Below, in pieces: positions 32,859 through 41,851 of a stretch of DNA of 61,428 nucleotides (its first letter is position 1; the number at the start of each line of letters is the position of its first letter). Origin of the DNA: an uncultured Bacteroidales bacterium (GTDB taxonomy: Bacteria; Bacteroidota; Bacteroidia; Bacteroidales; UBA4417); the NCBI GenBank assembly GCA_903879715.1, contig CAIRMR010000052.1, forward strand, positions 1 to 61,428, read 5' to 3'. The notes below the pieces were generated by a model that made no database searches, had not been told where the DNA came from, and saw nothing but the letters and a program-made list of their open reading frames with translations. A program made the position numbers and the translations under genes.

Positions 32859-33992
32859 TTACTTCTTTTTTACCTGATCAATTAAAAATGATTCAGTTTT
32901 TATCGGAATGCGTTTGTTCTTGGATAAATCAAGGTAATTTTTCGCTGACAGATTTGACATACGGGAGAAATACAATTTATCATAACTGATTGAAAAAGTA
33001 ATTAATTGAAAAACATCACCTGTAGCATCAGAGGCAACAAATAATTTGTCCCCATCAAAGAAGATAGATGATGGATTAGCGGTTGATAAAAGAGTATAAT
33101 CTTTGCCACTTGCCGAAGAACCTGCATAAGTATGTTCAATATGTAGTTCAAAAAACGAGTAGCTTCTATTAATGTCGGTTTGCTTGATATTTACGGACCA
33201 ACTAAGACTCTTATTGTATTTATTTGAATAAATAATGAGATCTTCTGATGAAAAATCAATTGGAAGTACTGAGAAATATTTTACTATGGTAGATAATGGC
33301 GGAATTATAATGGGTGAAATATAATTAAAGCGTTCAAGAATCAGACTTTTAGCATTCGTCATCTGATTCATGGTAATTAACTCATTTTTAAGAAATGCAG
33401 AGGTAAGCGGCTGATATAAATTGTTGTTATATTTAACAGATAGCTGATCATCATAAATAGCAAACGAATTTGACGAATTGGTAATTTCTAACCTGAAAAC
33501 ATTCATGTATTTATTGTTTAAATAGTATGGATTGTTTGAAATATTATCTGCTTTAGGAATTTGTTCAGAGTTAATGTATGTGTTGAAATCTAACGTTACA
33601 GAATTATAGAGGATAGCGTATTCATTCTGATCTATTACTTCATTCTCTAATAATAAATCAAGTCCTTCAATAATAAATTCATAATCTGATTTTTCGGACT
33701 TAACTTTCGTTTTCTTTAGAAAATATGAGTCCCTGGATTTATCATAATAGGAATAGTGATATTTACCATCCAATTGATTTTTAGAAAAAAAATGGTCATT
33801 GAGTGTTTCGGGAGAAACAGGTGTTATTTCAATACTAATATTGTTGTCACACTTTACTTTGTTAATTTTTGGTATAATCTCGATTGCAACCTCATAGCCT
33901 GTTTCTTTCACTTCAAGTTTTTTGATTTTGTTCTGACCATAACTAAATATGGATATGTTAATGACAAGGAAAATTGTGATAAAATGTTTCAT
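32859..33992 (-). CDS. Secreted protein of unknown function
   Basis: I start at the ATG of 33992, giving MKHFITIFLVINISIFSYGQ, a proper signal peptide; the longer frame adds 20 residues that mask it. The 377-residue product is Asn/Ser/Tyr-rich, with TGYEVAIEIIPKINKVKCDN, then FRLEITNSSNSFAIYDDQLS and IPPLSTIVKYFSVLPID, suggesting beta-sandwich domains. It is expected in the periplasm or at the surface. It is very AT-rich, a sign of recent acquisition. No family is recognised. Confidence 0.6.
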   Translation of the reverse strand: MKHFITIFLVINISIFSYGQNKIKKLEVKETGYEVAIEIIPKINKVKCDNNISIEITPVSPETLNDHFFSKNQLDGKYHYSYYDKSRDSYFLKKTKVKSEKSDYEFIIEGLDLLLENEVIDQNEYAILYNSVTLDFNTYINSEQIPKADNISNNPYYLNNKYMNVFRLEITNSSNSFAIYDDQLSVKYNNNLYQPLTSAFLKNELITMNQMTNAKSLILERFNYISPIIIPPLSTIVKYFSVLPIDFSSEDLIIYSNKYNKSLSWSVNIKQTDINRSYSFFELHIEHTYAGSSASGKDYTLLSTANPSSIFFDGDKLFVASDATGDVFQLITFSISYDKLYFSRMSNLSAKNYLDLSKNKRIPIKTESFLIDQVKKK

Positions 33993-34111
33993 TTTGCAGA
34001 GTTTTAGTTTAGGAGAGTTAATGAATGTAATTATATTTATAGAGGTCATCATTTAGTTTCATATCTTTGAAACATTGTAAATTTACTCCTATTTTTGATT
34101 ATTACTTTAAA

Positions 34112-34348
34112 TTACATATTGTTATCTGCCAGATGCACTATATTTTTTTTATGTTCTTTTATTTTTTTCAATCTTTTTCTTTGGATAAGATAAAGCCCAA
34201 TTGAGCCAAATATCAGAACCGGGTAAAGCAGACAAAAGACCATGAAATTTATTTCATAGTAAGACAGATGGGAAATATTCGCCAAATTGATAATGAAGTC
34301 CGTGCAATATGCATAAACAGACCCTCCGAATTCTATTAATTTATTCAT
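34112..34348 (-). CDS. Small membrane protein
   Basis: A 78-residue protein with one clear membrane helix (FMVFCLLYPVLIFGSIGLYL) followed by a basic cytoplasmic tail (RKRLKKIKEHKKN). The start overlaps the end of the upstream gene (34341) by 8 bp, so the two are translationally coupled and may form a complex. The function is unknown. Confidence 0.55.
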   Translation of the reverse strand: MNKLIEFGGSVYAYCTDFIINLANISHLSYYEINFMVFCLLYPVLIFGSIGLYLIQRKRLKKIKEHKKNIVHLADNNM

Positions 34349-34745
34349 TATTATTTATTTTATACAAATTAATTTCATCCTGTATATTCAATGATTTGAC
34401 AATAAAAAACCAAATTAACAAGGGGGCCAGGACAACCAGTAAAATAATATTGGCTAATCCATAATTACCGGTTTTCTGTAACAGGCTGATCATACCAAAG
34501 TATATTGTATCTGTGTATTTATAATAAGGCTTCAGGTATTTCACATGGTTTTCTTTGCAAAACCTTGTATTGTTATGGCAATTCCAGGTGCATTGATCCA
34601 AAACCTGATCATCGGAATTCATTGCAGTTATTTCATATTTAGAATATGCTTTTTCCGTGATTGTTGGCCTGACGATTTCATTTACAATTATCATTAACAA
34701 AAAGGGAAAGATCAGAATTGCACTGTTTCTAAAGTTTTTTTTCAT
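34341..34745 (-). CDS. Two-span membrane protein with extracytoplasmic Cys loop
   Basis: The 134-residue protein has a membrane helix at the N-terminus (ILIFPFLLMIIVNEI) and one near the C-terminus (IILLVVLAPLLIWFFIV). The loop between them holds three cysteines (QCTWNCHNNTRFC), which could bind metal or form disulphides. It is coupled to the small membrane protein gene downstream. No family is recognised; the pair resembles the membrane modules that accompany effector or immunity genes, but that is inference. Confidence 0.55.
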   Translation of the reverse strand: MKKNFRNSAILIFPFLLMIIVNEIVRPTITEKAYSKYEITAMNSDDQVLDQCTWNCHNNTRFCKENHVKYLKPYYKYTDTIYFGMISLLQKTGNYGLANIILLVVLAPLLIWFFIVKSLNIQDEINLYKINNNE

Positions 34746-34834
34746 AACTGGTCAAAGGGTTTGCAAGTATGTGAGAGGTGGAGGCAGGAACTAACACTAA
34801 GATACTACAGGCGGAATTATTTTTGTTCACTTTG

Positions 34835-35356
34835 TCATGGTTTGATTTCGATACGTGTCCCAATTTTTACGGCATCATATAGTTCATCAATTTCTTTGTC
34901 TGTGACCATAATACAGCCATATGTAAAGCCTATCCAACGATGAAACTTAGAAATAAACCCAAAATTGTTGAAAAGGCCGTGTATTTTAATATCACCCCCT
35001 GCCGACTTACCCAGGCGTTTTGCATTTGCAATGTCGTACTTGTTGGGAAAAGAAATTCCTAAGTTTTTGTAGCAGATGCTATTGGGATTTTTGTCGTTGA
35101 TGAAGTAAATACCTTCCGGAGTTTTATTGTCTCCCTGAAATTGCTTGTCGCCAATGGGTTGTAAGCCGATTGAAATTTTATACGTCTTTAAAAGTTGACC
35201 TTTTGAGTATACTAACAGTTCTCTTTTTGATTTAAAAACAATGATATTGTCAATTTGAACGTGTTTTGGAAGTTTATCTTCCGGATAAAAGTAATAAACT
35301 GTCAACACTATTAACGAGATGAAAACTGTTAGCCATATAATTTTACTTTTTGTCAT
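34835..35356 (-). CDS. L,D-transpeptidase (YkuD/YafK type)
   Basis: The 173-residue protein has an N-terminal membrane anchor (IIWLTVFISLIVLTVYYF) and a YkuD domain: RELLVYSKGQLLKTYKISIG, TPEGIYFINDKNP, IKIHGL with the conserved His (H126) and GFTYGCIMVTDKEIDELY with the catalytic Cys (C148). The usual SHGC is TYGC here, as in the YafK/DpaA branch, members of which cleave links between peptidoglycan and lipoprotein rather than forming cross-links. It works on the periplasmic side. It is monocistronic as far as can be seen. Confidence 0.85.
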   Translation of the reverse strand: MTKSKIIWLTVFISLIVLTVYYFYPEDKLPKHVQIDNIIVFKSKRELLVYSKGQLLKTYKISIGLQPIGDKQFQGDNKTPEGIYFINDKNPNSICYKNLGISFPNKYDIANAKRLGKSAGGDIKIHGLFNNFGFISKFHRWIGFTYGCIMVTDKEIDELYDAVKIGTRIEIKP

Positions 35357-35519
35357 TGGGTTTGTTTGAGATGGGTAGTTTTGATGGACTGCTATGGTTG
35401 ATACATTTTCCGGATTTTCAATGGGCGGGCTTTGCAGTAAAACTATTAACTATACTCAAAACGGTGTAAATTATCCCATTTCATAGTCAGATTAGATTAT
35501 TTGTGAAAGCAAAAAGCAT

Positions 35520-35600
35520 ATATGTCGTACCTACGGCACTTCCTAAAATGTGTGGTTTTCATTATTGCTACCAATATTTCGTGCCTACGGCACTTTTGAT
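35520..35600. repeat. Two copies of a CCTACGGCAC repeat
   Basis: ATATGTCGTACCTACGGCAC at 35520 and AATATTTCGTGCCTACGGCA at 35575 are related 20-25 bp elements in the same direction. The core GTGCCTACGGCAC of the second is a perfect palindrome with 5-bp arms. Both lie in the gap between two minus-strand genes. Confidence 0.75.
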
Positions 35601-35644
35601 AAAAGAAATGTGCAGTAATTTATCCCGTTTAAAGTATAATATAG

Positions 35645-36277
35645 TTAGTTTAACCGGAATACAAGTTGGTTTCTATCTGAACAATTTTTAATGAATGCTT
35701 CTTTTAGCCAGTCTATATCCGGATTATCAAGGCTTTCGATTATGGTTAGGCATATTTCAAAATTTCCGAGATTCCTGTTTAATTCTGCAATCATTATTAA
35801 CTGACTGACATCATCCGGATCAAGAATTTTAATCAAACCATTGATATTACTCTCCCATCTGGTTTTTTCTTCTTCAGAATTGCAGAGAACTTTACCATTA
35901 CGAACCCTATCGTTAAAAGACCACCAAATTCTTTGTCTAATATAGAATTCTCCTGATTTATCCTTTGCAACATTGAATGACAAAGCCATGAAATACTCAT
36001 CAATAGTCAGAAATTCAGCTTTATCTGCATTCCGCCAAAGCAAATTCTGCTCATCGCCCCAGTTATAACTCCCAATTTCCGTGGTCTTACTTAACCAAAA
36101 AATATGACCACATTTTATACATTTTGTAAGATCAGGAAATTCAGGCAGCATAGTATAAATTCTTTTCCCATCTGAATAAATCTTACCATCAAATGTATTG
36201 CCACTTAATAAACTCTGATTTTGTAAAATGTTGTCACAATTGGGGCATTTGTAAATTAAATTGGGTCCTGGCAGCAT
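35645..36277 (-). CDS. Zinc-ribbon protein of unknown function
   Basis: The 210-residue product has two CxxC knuckles, CPNC (about 11-14) and CIKC (about 53-56, followed by GHIFW), forming a zinc ribbon split by a 38-residue insert, rather like DUF2225-type proteins. The C-terminal helices (DPDDVSQLIMIAELNRNLGN, then FEICLTIIESLDNPDIDWLK) look like TPR units. It is cytoplasmic. It is not an obvious enzyme. Confidence 0.6.
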   Translation of the reverse strand: MLPGPNLIYKCPNCDNILQNQSLLSGNTFDGKIYSDGKRIYTMLPEFPDLTKCIKCGHIFWLSKTTEIGSYNWGDEQNLLWRNADKAEFLTIDEYFMALSFNVAKDKSGEFYIRQRIWWSFNDRVRNGKVLCNSEEEKTRWESNINGLIKILDPDDVSQLIMIAELNRNLGNFEICLTIIESLDNPDIDWLKEAFIKNCSDRNQLVFRLN

Positions 36278-36381
36278 GTTTTTTGATTTTATAGTGTTTA
36301 GATTCCGCCTAAATTAATTCATTTTATTTTTTACAGGATTTATTCAATGATGGTAAGAATTATGCAAACAGATGCTAAAAG

Positions 36382-37029
36382 TTATCCTTCATTTTCCTTT
36401 TGATTCCGTTTCAGCAACTCAGAAATTACAAATACAGGCTCTTCACCACTTTTAAGCAGTTGAGAAAAGGCCCAATAACAGTCTGACGTTATTCGAAAAT
36501 GCCTGCCTATGTTAGAGTGAATTATACCCGGATATAGCATATAAAGCAAAAGATCTCCCTGGTAAATAAATTCAACATAATTGTCATCGATGTTGACCCT
36601 GACCATTCCAAAAGTCAGCAGGCTATTGAGATGTGAAGATAATATCATTATATCATTTGTATTTTCTTCGTTGAAATCTACTGCTATTGCTGACCTGAAA
36701 ACAAGTTTATCCTCAGTTACCTGGTAATTAAACTCCAACTCATTATCATTATCTTTAAAAGTTGTCCGGATATATCTTTCATTTTCATACAGTCCGAAAT
36801 TCCAATTTTCTTTCCTGTGTAATTTAATGAGTTCGTTCCAGACAATTTCAGAACGGTGTTTAACCCTGAATAAGCGGATTATTTTTTTTGAATAGACCGG
36901 AATATATTTGAACGGTTTAAAAATTTTCATAACGCTATGCATTTTAATTGAAGTAAAAAACCTAAATATCAGAATGAAGACCACTGCTCTGGCAATCAGA
37001 CTTAAAAAATACGGAATGCTTTGTGACAT
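36382..37029 (-). CDS. Membrane-anchored protein, YbjN-like domain possible
   Basis: The 215-residue protein has an N-terminal membrane segment (YFLSLIARAVVFILIFRFF) followed by a basic stretch. The soluble part, NDIMILSSHLNSLLTFGMVR then VNIDDNYVEFIYQGDLLLYM, resembles YbjN/type-III-chaperone-like domains that have a helix followed by an antiparallel sheet. The similarity is weak. It is 100 bp from its downstream neighbour and may be transcribed alone. Confidence 0.5.
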   Translation of the reverse strand: MSQSIPYFLSLIARAVVFILIFRFFTSIKMHSVMKIFKPFKYIPVYSKKIIRLFRVKHRSEIVWNELIKLHRKENWNFGLYENERYIRTTFKDNDNELEFNYQVTEDKLVFRSAIAVDFNEENTNDIMILSSHLNSLLTFGMVRVNIDDNYVEFIYQGDLLLYMLYPGIIHSNIGRHFRITSDCYWAFSQLLKSGEEPVFVISELLKRNQKENEG

Positions 37030-37207
37030 GATTACCTGCTATCTGTTAGTGTTAGATTATGACAACAAATTGCGATGAAAACATTGTGTTTATTAAGCTA
37101 TATGAGGGGGCAAGATAGTTGATTAGCATATCTTATAAACTACTAATGGCAATGGGTGAAATGTTTTTTATCTGATTTAGTATTATGTGATTCTATTTTG
37201 GGTGTGA

Positions 37208-37843
37208 TTAAAGCAGCCATCCAGCTTTAATCAAGGCTTTTTTGCACTTAGGGCAAAATTCTTTTTCCTGGCTTGTAGGATTACCTCCTTCTGCATCACG
37301 CATGAAACAGGTTTTTACCGGGCAATGATTAAGACCCTGGGTATGCCCCAGTTCGTGAATTGCGATTTTGAAGAATTGCTCTTTGTTGTTTTTAAGACGG
37401 AAGATAGAAGCAACACATGCTTTACCCGGGCAATAACTAAGACCAAATATACCCCAATCAGCAACCCCATCATGAGTACAACTGATATCTTTAGTTGTAA
37501 GAGCAAATGTGACATGACCAGCAATGGTTTTGGCAGATAGCTGCCTGATCAAAGTATCGGCTCTATACCGGCTTTTTGTAGGATAAAAGGCAGAGTGAGG
37601 AAGAGGGATTGGTTTAAGAAGCCTAGTATTGGGATATATTTTTACAAACTTCTTGTAAACATATACTGACAATTCAAGAGATGAATCTGTGTAAGGGACA
37701 ATGTCGATGATTACAGGCTTTTTGACTTTTTGGGTTAATGATGCAGGTTTTTTTTGAGCTGCATTTTTAATTTCCAAATCTGGATTTCCACAGGAAACCA
37801 AAAATATTATTTCTATTATAAAAAAGAAAGAACTTAGTTTCAT
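37208..37843 (-). CDS. Archaemetzincin-like lipoprotein protease
   Basis: The 211-residue protein carries a lipoprotein signal (FLVSCG, Cys18) and the archaemetzincin zinc site HELGHTQGLNHC (163-174). The second structural zinc site is formed by C174, CFM (179-181) and CPKC (197-200), the order expected for the M54 family (HExxHxxGxxHCx4CxM...CxxC). All metal ligands are present, so it should be an active metallopeptidase. It would be outer-membrane or periplasmic, whereas most archaemetzincins I know of are cytoplasmic. Neighbours give no hint of the substrate. Confidence 0.9.
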   Translation of the reverse strand: MKLSSFFFIIEIIFLVSCGNPDLEIKNAAQKKPASLTQKVKKPVIIDIVPYTDSSLELSVYVYKKFVKIYPNTRLLKPIPLPHSAFYPTKSRYRADTLIRQLSAKTIAGHVTFALTTKDISCTHDGVADWGIFGLSYCPGKACVASIFRLKNNKEQFFKIAIHELGHTQGLNHCPVKTCFMRDAEGGNPTSQEKEFCPKCKKALIKAGWLL

Positions 37844-38860
37844 GAATGAGAAATTAATGGGCGTTGAAAGTAATTGTAAGAAAATACAAGCTAATTATAT
37901 TAAAAAAGGAATGAAGCTTTTAATCATTTAAAGGAAATGCTTAAAAGCTTAAGTGCAAAATTCTGTTACATGAAATCAAAGGTAGCATACTTATTTGATT
38001 TGCGGCTTCGATATCAAGTTTAATCAGATTATGAATTATTTATCATCTATTAATGGTGGCTGTGTATATCCAATATGCTCAAAACATTTTGGGCAGCAGA
38101 AGTCAATTATAAAACTGCTTTCGCTCATGTCTTCTATTTTAAGTTCTTTTCCTAATCCTTACCAGCCACAGGAGGGATACAAAATCTTTGATATTAAAGA
38201 TGAAGAATTAAAAGAGCATAAAGTATATGAAGATATTAAATTAAGTCTTGACGTTTTTAAACAATATAACGCTCTATCAACAAAAATTGAGATAACCCAG
38301 ACTGTCGAAGATGAATGGTAAAAATAATGAATGCACAGTTGGAGGCTATGACCAATAGTGGGTTTTAAAGCAAAATCAAAAGTTTTGCTACAAGCAGGAT
38401 TGACGCGGAATTCCTTTTGTTGCGTCAGATTTTTAGTGTGAATGTCAAAAAGATTGCAAAGGAAAGCCTGACCCCAAGGAAGGAATGGAATACCTGCATT
38501 ATTAGACATAAGAAATGAATATTATACTGGAAAACAGCAGGAAATAAGACGCGATCCAACAAGAGAATGCTGAATTGGTAGATTTGTATCGTACGGATGA
38601 GGAGGTAGGATGCGGGTGAACGGATGGATAATATACATCAAAAATAATGTAAAAAGGAAGTAATTTTATAATATATTTGTTGGAATTTCATAATACAGAA
38701 ATTTCTTTTAAAGCAAAAACATGTAGGAATAGATTTTTTGTTTAGCAACAAATATTAAATAATATTTCAAAATAAAATATTCGCAATGTATTGTATATGA
38801 TCATATTAATAGCATGCAATCTTTATATTTTGAAATTACTTACAAAACAAAGTAAAAGGG
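37844..38860. other. Gene-poor stretch before the ATPase-nuclease gene
   Basis: Apart from a weak plus-strand frame at 38031-38321 nothing convincing is encoded. The right part (38640-38860) is very AT-rich and includes TATATTTG at 38673-38680, a -7-like element, though it is about 180 bp before the ATG. Around 38395-38590 lie GACGCG-containing segments related to those at 32618-32810. Confidence 0.5.
38031..38321 (+). CDS. Doubtful 96-residue frame
   Basis: From the ATG at 38031 the frame reads MNYLSSINGGCVYPICSKHF and ends YNALSTKIEITQTVEDEW. The last 45 residues (from KIFDIKDEELKEHKVYEDIK) have a coding-like composition; the first half does not. It could be a decayed gene end left in the intergenic region. 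Nothing supports a function. Confidence 0.25.
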   Translation: MNYLSSINGGCVYPICSKHFGQQKSIIKLLSLMSSILSSFPNPYQPQEGYKIFDIKDEELKEHKVYEDIKLSLDVFKQYNALSTKIEITQTVEDEW

Positions 38861-41359
38861 ATGGGTTATATAAAAAAGATTGAAGAGTCGAAGCTAAAAG
38901 TGTATAACCAGGCTGTTGCGACCAGAATACTGGATCTAATAAATAAGCTTCGGCTTAATTCGAATGAATATGATGAAAGGCGCTGGATATGGGAGTTGAT
39001 CCAAAATGCAAAGGATGTTGCATTTGAAGATCAAGGAGTTTCGATATGCATTGATCTTGAGATAAATAACGATAGTTACCTGGAATTACGGCATAATGGA
39101 AAACCATTTTCGATTGATAATATTACTTTTTTAATTGAGCAGGTCTCAACTAATGACAGAATAAATGAAACTGACAGCAAAAACAGGACGACAGGACGAT
39201 TTGGAACCGGTTTTCTGACAACCCATCTGCTTTCAGAAGAAGTGGAAGTGAAAGGAGTTGTAAAGGAACCAAACCTTCCATATAAAAAATTCTCACTCCA
39301 ATTAGACCGAAGCGGAACTAAAATTGATGAAATAATCCGAGCTGTAAATCAATCAATAGGTTTGCTGAGCGAGCTTGATAACACTGAGGAATTTAAAGAT
39401 TTTGACAAGAAAGATCATAACACTACTTTCCGCTACTCTATCGATGAAAACGGAATTACTGCTGCAAAGAAAGGGATAAGCGACCTGGAAATATCGTTGC
39501 CTTTTACCCTGGCTTTTGTGCCAAGCATTAAATCGGTTTGTATCAATAACAGCATAACTTATAGTTTGCTGCCACAAGTTACTGTAGAAGGTGAGAACAT
39601 AGATATATACACAATTAACAAGAAAACAGGATCTGAAACAGTTGATTTTAATATCGCAGTTGTTTCCTCCGACAGAGTTTCGGTTGCGATACAAATTGAG
39701 TATAAAGATGAATCTATTTACATTATTGAACCTTCAGAGAAACTACCAAAGTTATTTTGCGATTTCCCACTAGTGGGGTCAGAAGATTTCAATATGCCGG
39801 TGATCGTGCATAGTTCACTGTTTAATCCTACTGAACCACGTAATGGAATATTTCTTTCAGATAAGGCAGGAAATCAAATCGTTGAAAATAAGAACCTGCT
39901 TATTGAAGCAAGAGATTTGTATTTTAAACTGTTACGTTTTGCCGCACAAAATAATTGGCAGAACATGTATGTTTTAGCTAAAATAGCATTACCAAAAGCA
40001 AAAGACTGGATATCACGAGAATGGTTTGCGGACTTGATTTTAAATCCGGTGAGGCAAGAGCTGCTGAGGACTCCATTAATTGATAATCCGGTATATGGAA
40101 GAATTCCTATTGAGTGCAGTGAATTTAATAATATGCCTAAAGGTGCAAGAGTTGATTTCCCAAAACACGCGAAGAGTGCCATTCTTGCAAAATTCTGGAA
40201 TATCTGCAATAATAGTTACTTCCTGTTACCAAATGAGAATGATTATCTTGAATGGTCAAAAATAATATGGGATGAGAAATACATAATAAACTTAAACAGC
40301 ATAATTAAGCTCATTGAACTAAAAGGGAATATTGATGCACTTTCAAAAACATTAGGTAAAACCAAACAAGATACCATTGAATGGCTAAATGAGTATTATG
40401 CCTTATTGGTAGAAGAAGCTGACCTGATAAGAGATATATCAACTAAAGCAATTTACCCAAACCAAAATGGGATTTTCAAAAAAAAGGAGGAACTTTTATT
40501 TGAGAAAACCATAATATCGGAAATGCTTAAAGATATTGTAAAAGACTTAGGAAATGATTTCAGAGAGAAACTGCTTGATAATGAAATCAAAATAGAATTA
40601 CCACAAAACAGCATTTGTATAGCAGCTGGAGTTGCCAACGAAATTACTAACCTGATTAAACACCGGTTGGCAGAATTGCAGCGAAGTGCTGAAACTAAAT
40701 CAATCTTTAAAAAACTCTATCTTTGGTTCAGTCAAAACAAGGAGGAAGCAGATAAGATATTTGATTACCTTTATAAGAATAAGCACAAATTGCTTGATGA
40801 TGAGGAAATTGCTTCAAGTATTGAAAAAGCGGGAATCTATGAAGAGCTATTAAAAGAGGATCCATTGCTTTCGCTGGAAAGAATTAAACAGTTGCTGGAA
40901 CTGGAAGAATTGAGCAAGGGTTTTGATCCTGGCCAACCATACGCTCCTGACGAAGAGCAAAAAAGAAAAAACTTTTTAACTGGCTGGAAGGGAGAGGCAT
41001 ATGTTTGGAAAGTGTTGTTAGAAAAAGGATTTAGTGTAGAATGGCCAAACAAATCCGAAAATGCAACTTCAAATATTATAGTTGATTTTGAAGGCGAGAA
41101 GCATTTTATTGATGATAAAGGGCAAAAATATGATCTTCTAATAAAATATCCGGACAAAAAGAATGCTTATGTACAGGTTAAATCAACAACAACGAATATT
41201 AGAAGAGCTAATGAAATAGCCTTGCCGATCAGCGTGCGGGAATGGGATTTTGTAAATGAAAAAGCTGACGATGATACATATTATTTAGCCAGGGTATTTG
41301 ATGTATCTTCGGCGCCGGATGTGTATTTTATGAAAGTTGATAAAATAGAAACCATTTAA
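38861..41359 (+). CDS. Sacsin/Hsp90-type ATPase with C-terminal DUF3883 domain
   Basis: The N-terminus of this 832-residue protein is a GHKL ATPase of sacsin type: RRWIWELIQNAKD (E45, N49), LRHNGKPFSIDN (77-88, the D-x-G equivalent) and GRFGTGFLTTHLLSE (112-126). The middle is long and helical. Residues about 705-832 match DUF3883: KGEAYVWKVLLEKGFSVEW, YDLLIKYPDKKNAYVQVKST (a PD-(D/E)XK-like D...QVK site) and RANEIALPISVREWDF. Related proteins are found in prokaryotic defence islands, where the ATPase may act as a switch for the nuclease-like end. It leads a run of five paralogous genes on the same strand, 25 bp before the first. Motifs look intact. Confidence 0.88.
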   Translation: MGYIKKIEESKLKVYNQAVATRILDLINKLRLNSNEYDERRWIWELIQNAKDVAFEDQGVSICIDLEINNDSYLELRHNGKPFSIDNITFLIEQVSTNDRINETDSKNRTTGRFGTGFLTTHLLSEEVEVKGVVKEPNLPYKKFSLQLDRSGTKIDEIIRAVNQSIGLLSELDNTEEFKDFDKKDHNTTFRYSIDENGITAAKKGISDLEISLPFTLAFVPSIKSVCINNSITYSLLPQVTVEGENIDIYTINKKTGSETVDFNIAVVSSDRVSVAIQIEYKDESIYIIEPSEKLPKLFCDFPLVGSEDFNMPVIVHSSLFNPTEPRNGIFLSDKAGNQIVENKNLLIEARDLYFKLLRFAAQNNWQNMYVLAKIALPKAKDWISREWFADLILNPVRQELLRTPLIDNPVYGRIPIECSEFNNMPKGARVDFPKHAKSAILAKFWNICNNSYFLLPNENDYLEWSKIIWDEKYIINLNSIIKLIELKGNIDALSKTLGKTKQDTIEWLNEYYALLVEEADLIRDISTKAIYPNQNGIFKKKEELLFEKTIISEMLKDIVKDLGNDFREKLLDNEIKIELPQNSICIAAGVANEITNLIKHRLAELQRSAETKSIFKKLYLWFSQNKEEADKIFDYLYKNKHKLLDDEEIASSIEKAGIYEELLKEDPLLSLERIKQLLELEELSKGFDPGQPYAPDEEQKRKNFLTGWKGEAYVWKVLLEKGFSVEWPNKSENATSNIIVDFEGEKHFIDDKGQKYDLLIKYPDKKNAYVQVKSTTTNIRRANEIALPISVREWDFVNEKADDDTYYLARVFDVSSAPDVYFMKVDKIETI

Positions 41360-41384
41360 TCCATCTCTTGAAAAACTAATTATT

Positions 41385-41834
41385 ATGCCAATAGAAGATT
41401 TAGAAGAAGGAATACAGAATGATAAAATAGTTGTCAAAAATAAGGAAGTGTTTGCTAAAAGTAATACTGTTATTGCAGGATTTGCAGTAAGGCACCCTCT
41501 TTATGAATGCAAATTACTATTATTGGGTTTTACTGACGTATACCCAAGCGATCAAGAAAATACGAAAGTGACAGGTATGCATTTTATGCCTCCTGACTAT
41601 TACAAAAGTATACCCTTTTATCCCAAATTAGTGATTGATTTGAAACAAAACCCTTATAATCATTATGTTAATGATGAAAGAGAAATTAAGTTCAATTACT
41701 ATTATTACTTAAACATAACTGATAAATTTGCAAGGCATGGTTCGGATGTTATTTACGCAATATGTAAATACAGAGAAGACGGAAAAATCAAACATGCATT
41801 TTTCAATTTACATGAGATAACACCTGATTTATAA
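41385..41834 (+). CDS. MPIE-family protein 1 of 5
   Basis: The 149-residue protein starts MPIEDLEEGIQNDKIVV. Shared family blocks are VIAGFAVRHPLYECKL with LLGF (about 30-50), KLVIDLKQN (about 82-90), a Tyr-rich NYYYYLNI and the terminal IYAICKYREDGKIKHAFFN followed by LHEITPD. It is closest to copy 2 (same length, same QNDKIVV and VIDLKQN), so these two duplicated most recently. It follows the ATPase-DUF3883 gene by 25 bp and an operon is likely. There is no signal peptide or membrane segment, and I do not recognise a known domain. A predicted small beta-rich soluble protein. Confidence 0.75.
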   Translation: MPIEDLEEGIQNDKIVVKNKEVFAKSNTVIAGFAVRHPLYECKLLLLGFTDVYPSDQENTKVTGMHFMPPDYYKSIPFYPKLVIDLKQNPYNHYVNDEREIKFNYYYYLNITDKFARHGSDVIYAICKYREDGKIKHAFFNLHEITPDL

Positions 41835-41851
41835 ATTAATAACCATCTATT

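Noticed and set aside
34835-35356. Loss of the transpeptidase active-site His (TYGC instead of SHGC)
   Set aside because: The YafK/DpaA branch of YkuD enzymes normally varies at this place; the catalytic His and Cys are both present.
38159-38509. A 116-residue minus-strand frame
   Set aside because: It is antisense to a slightly better plus-strand frame and crosses a dispersed-repeat-like segment; no motif.
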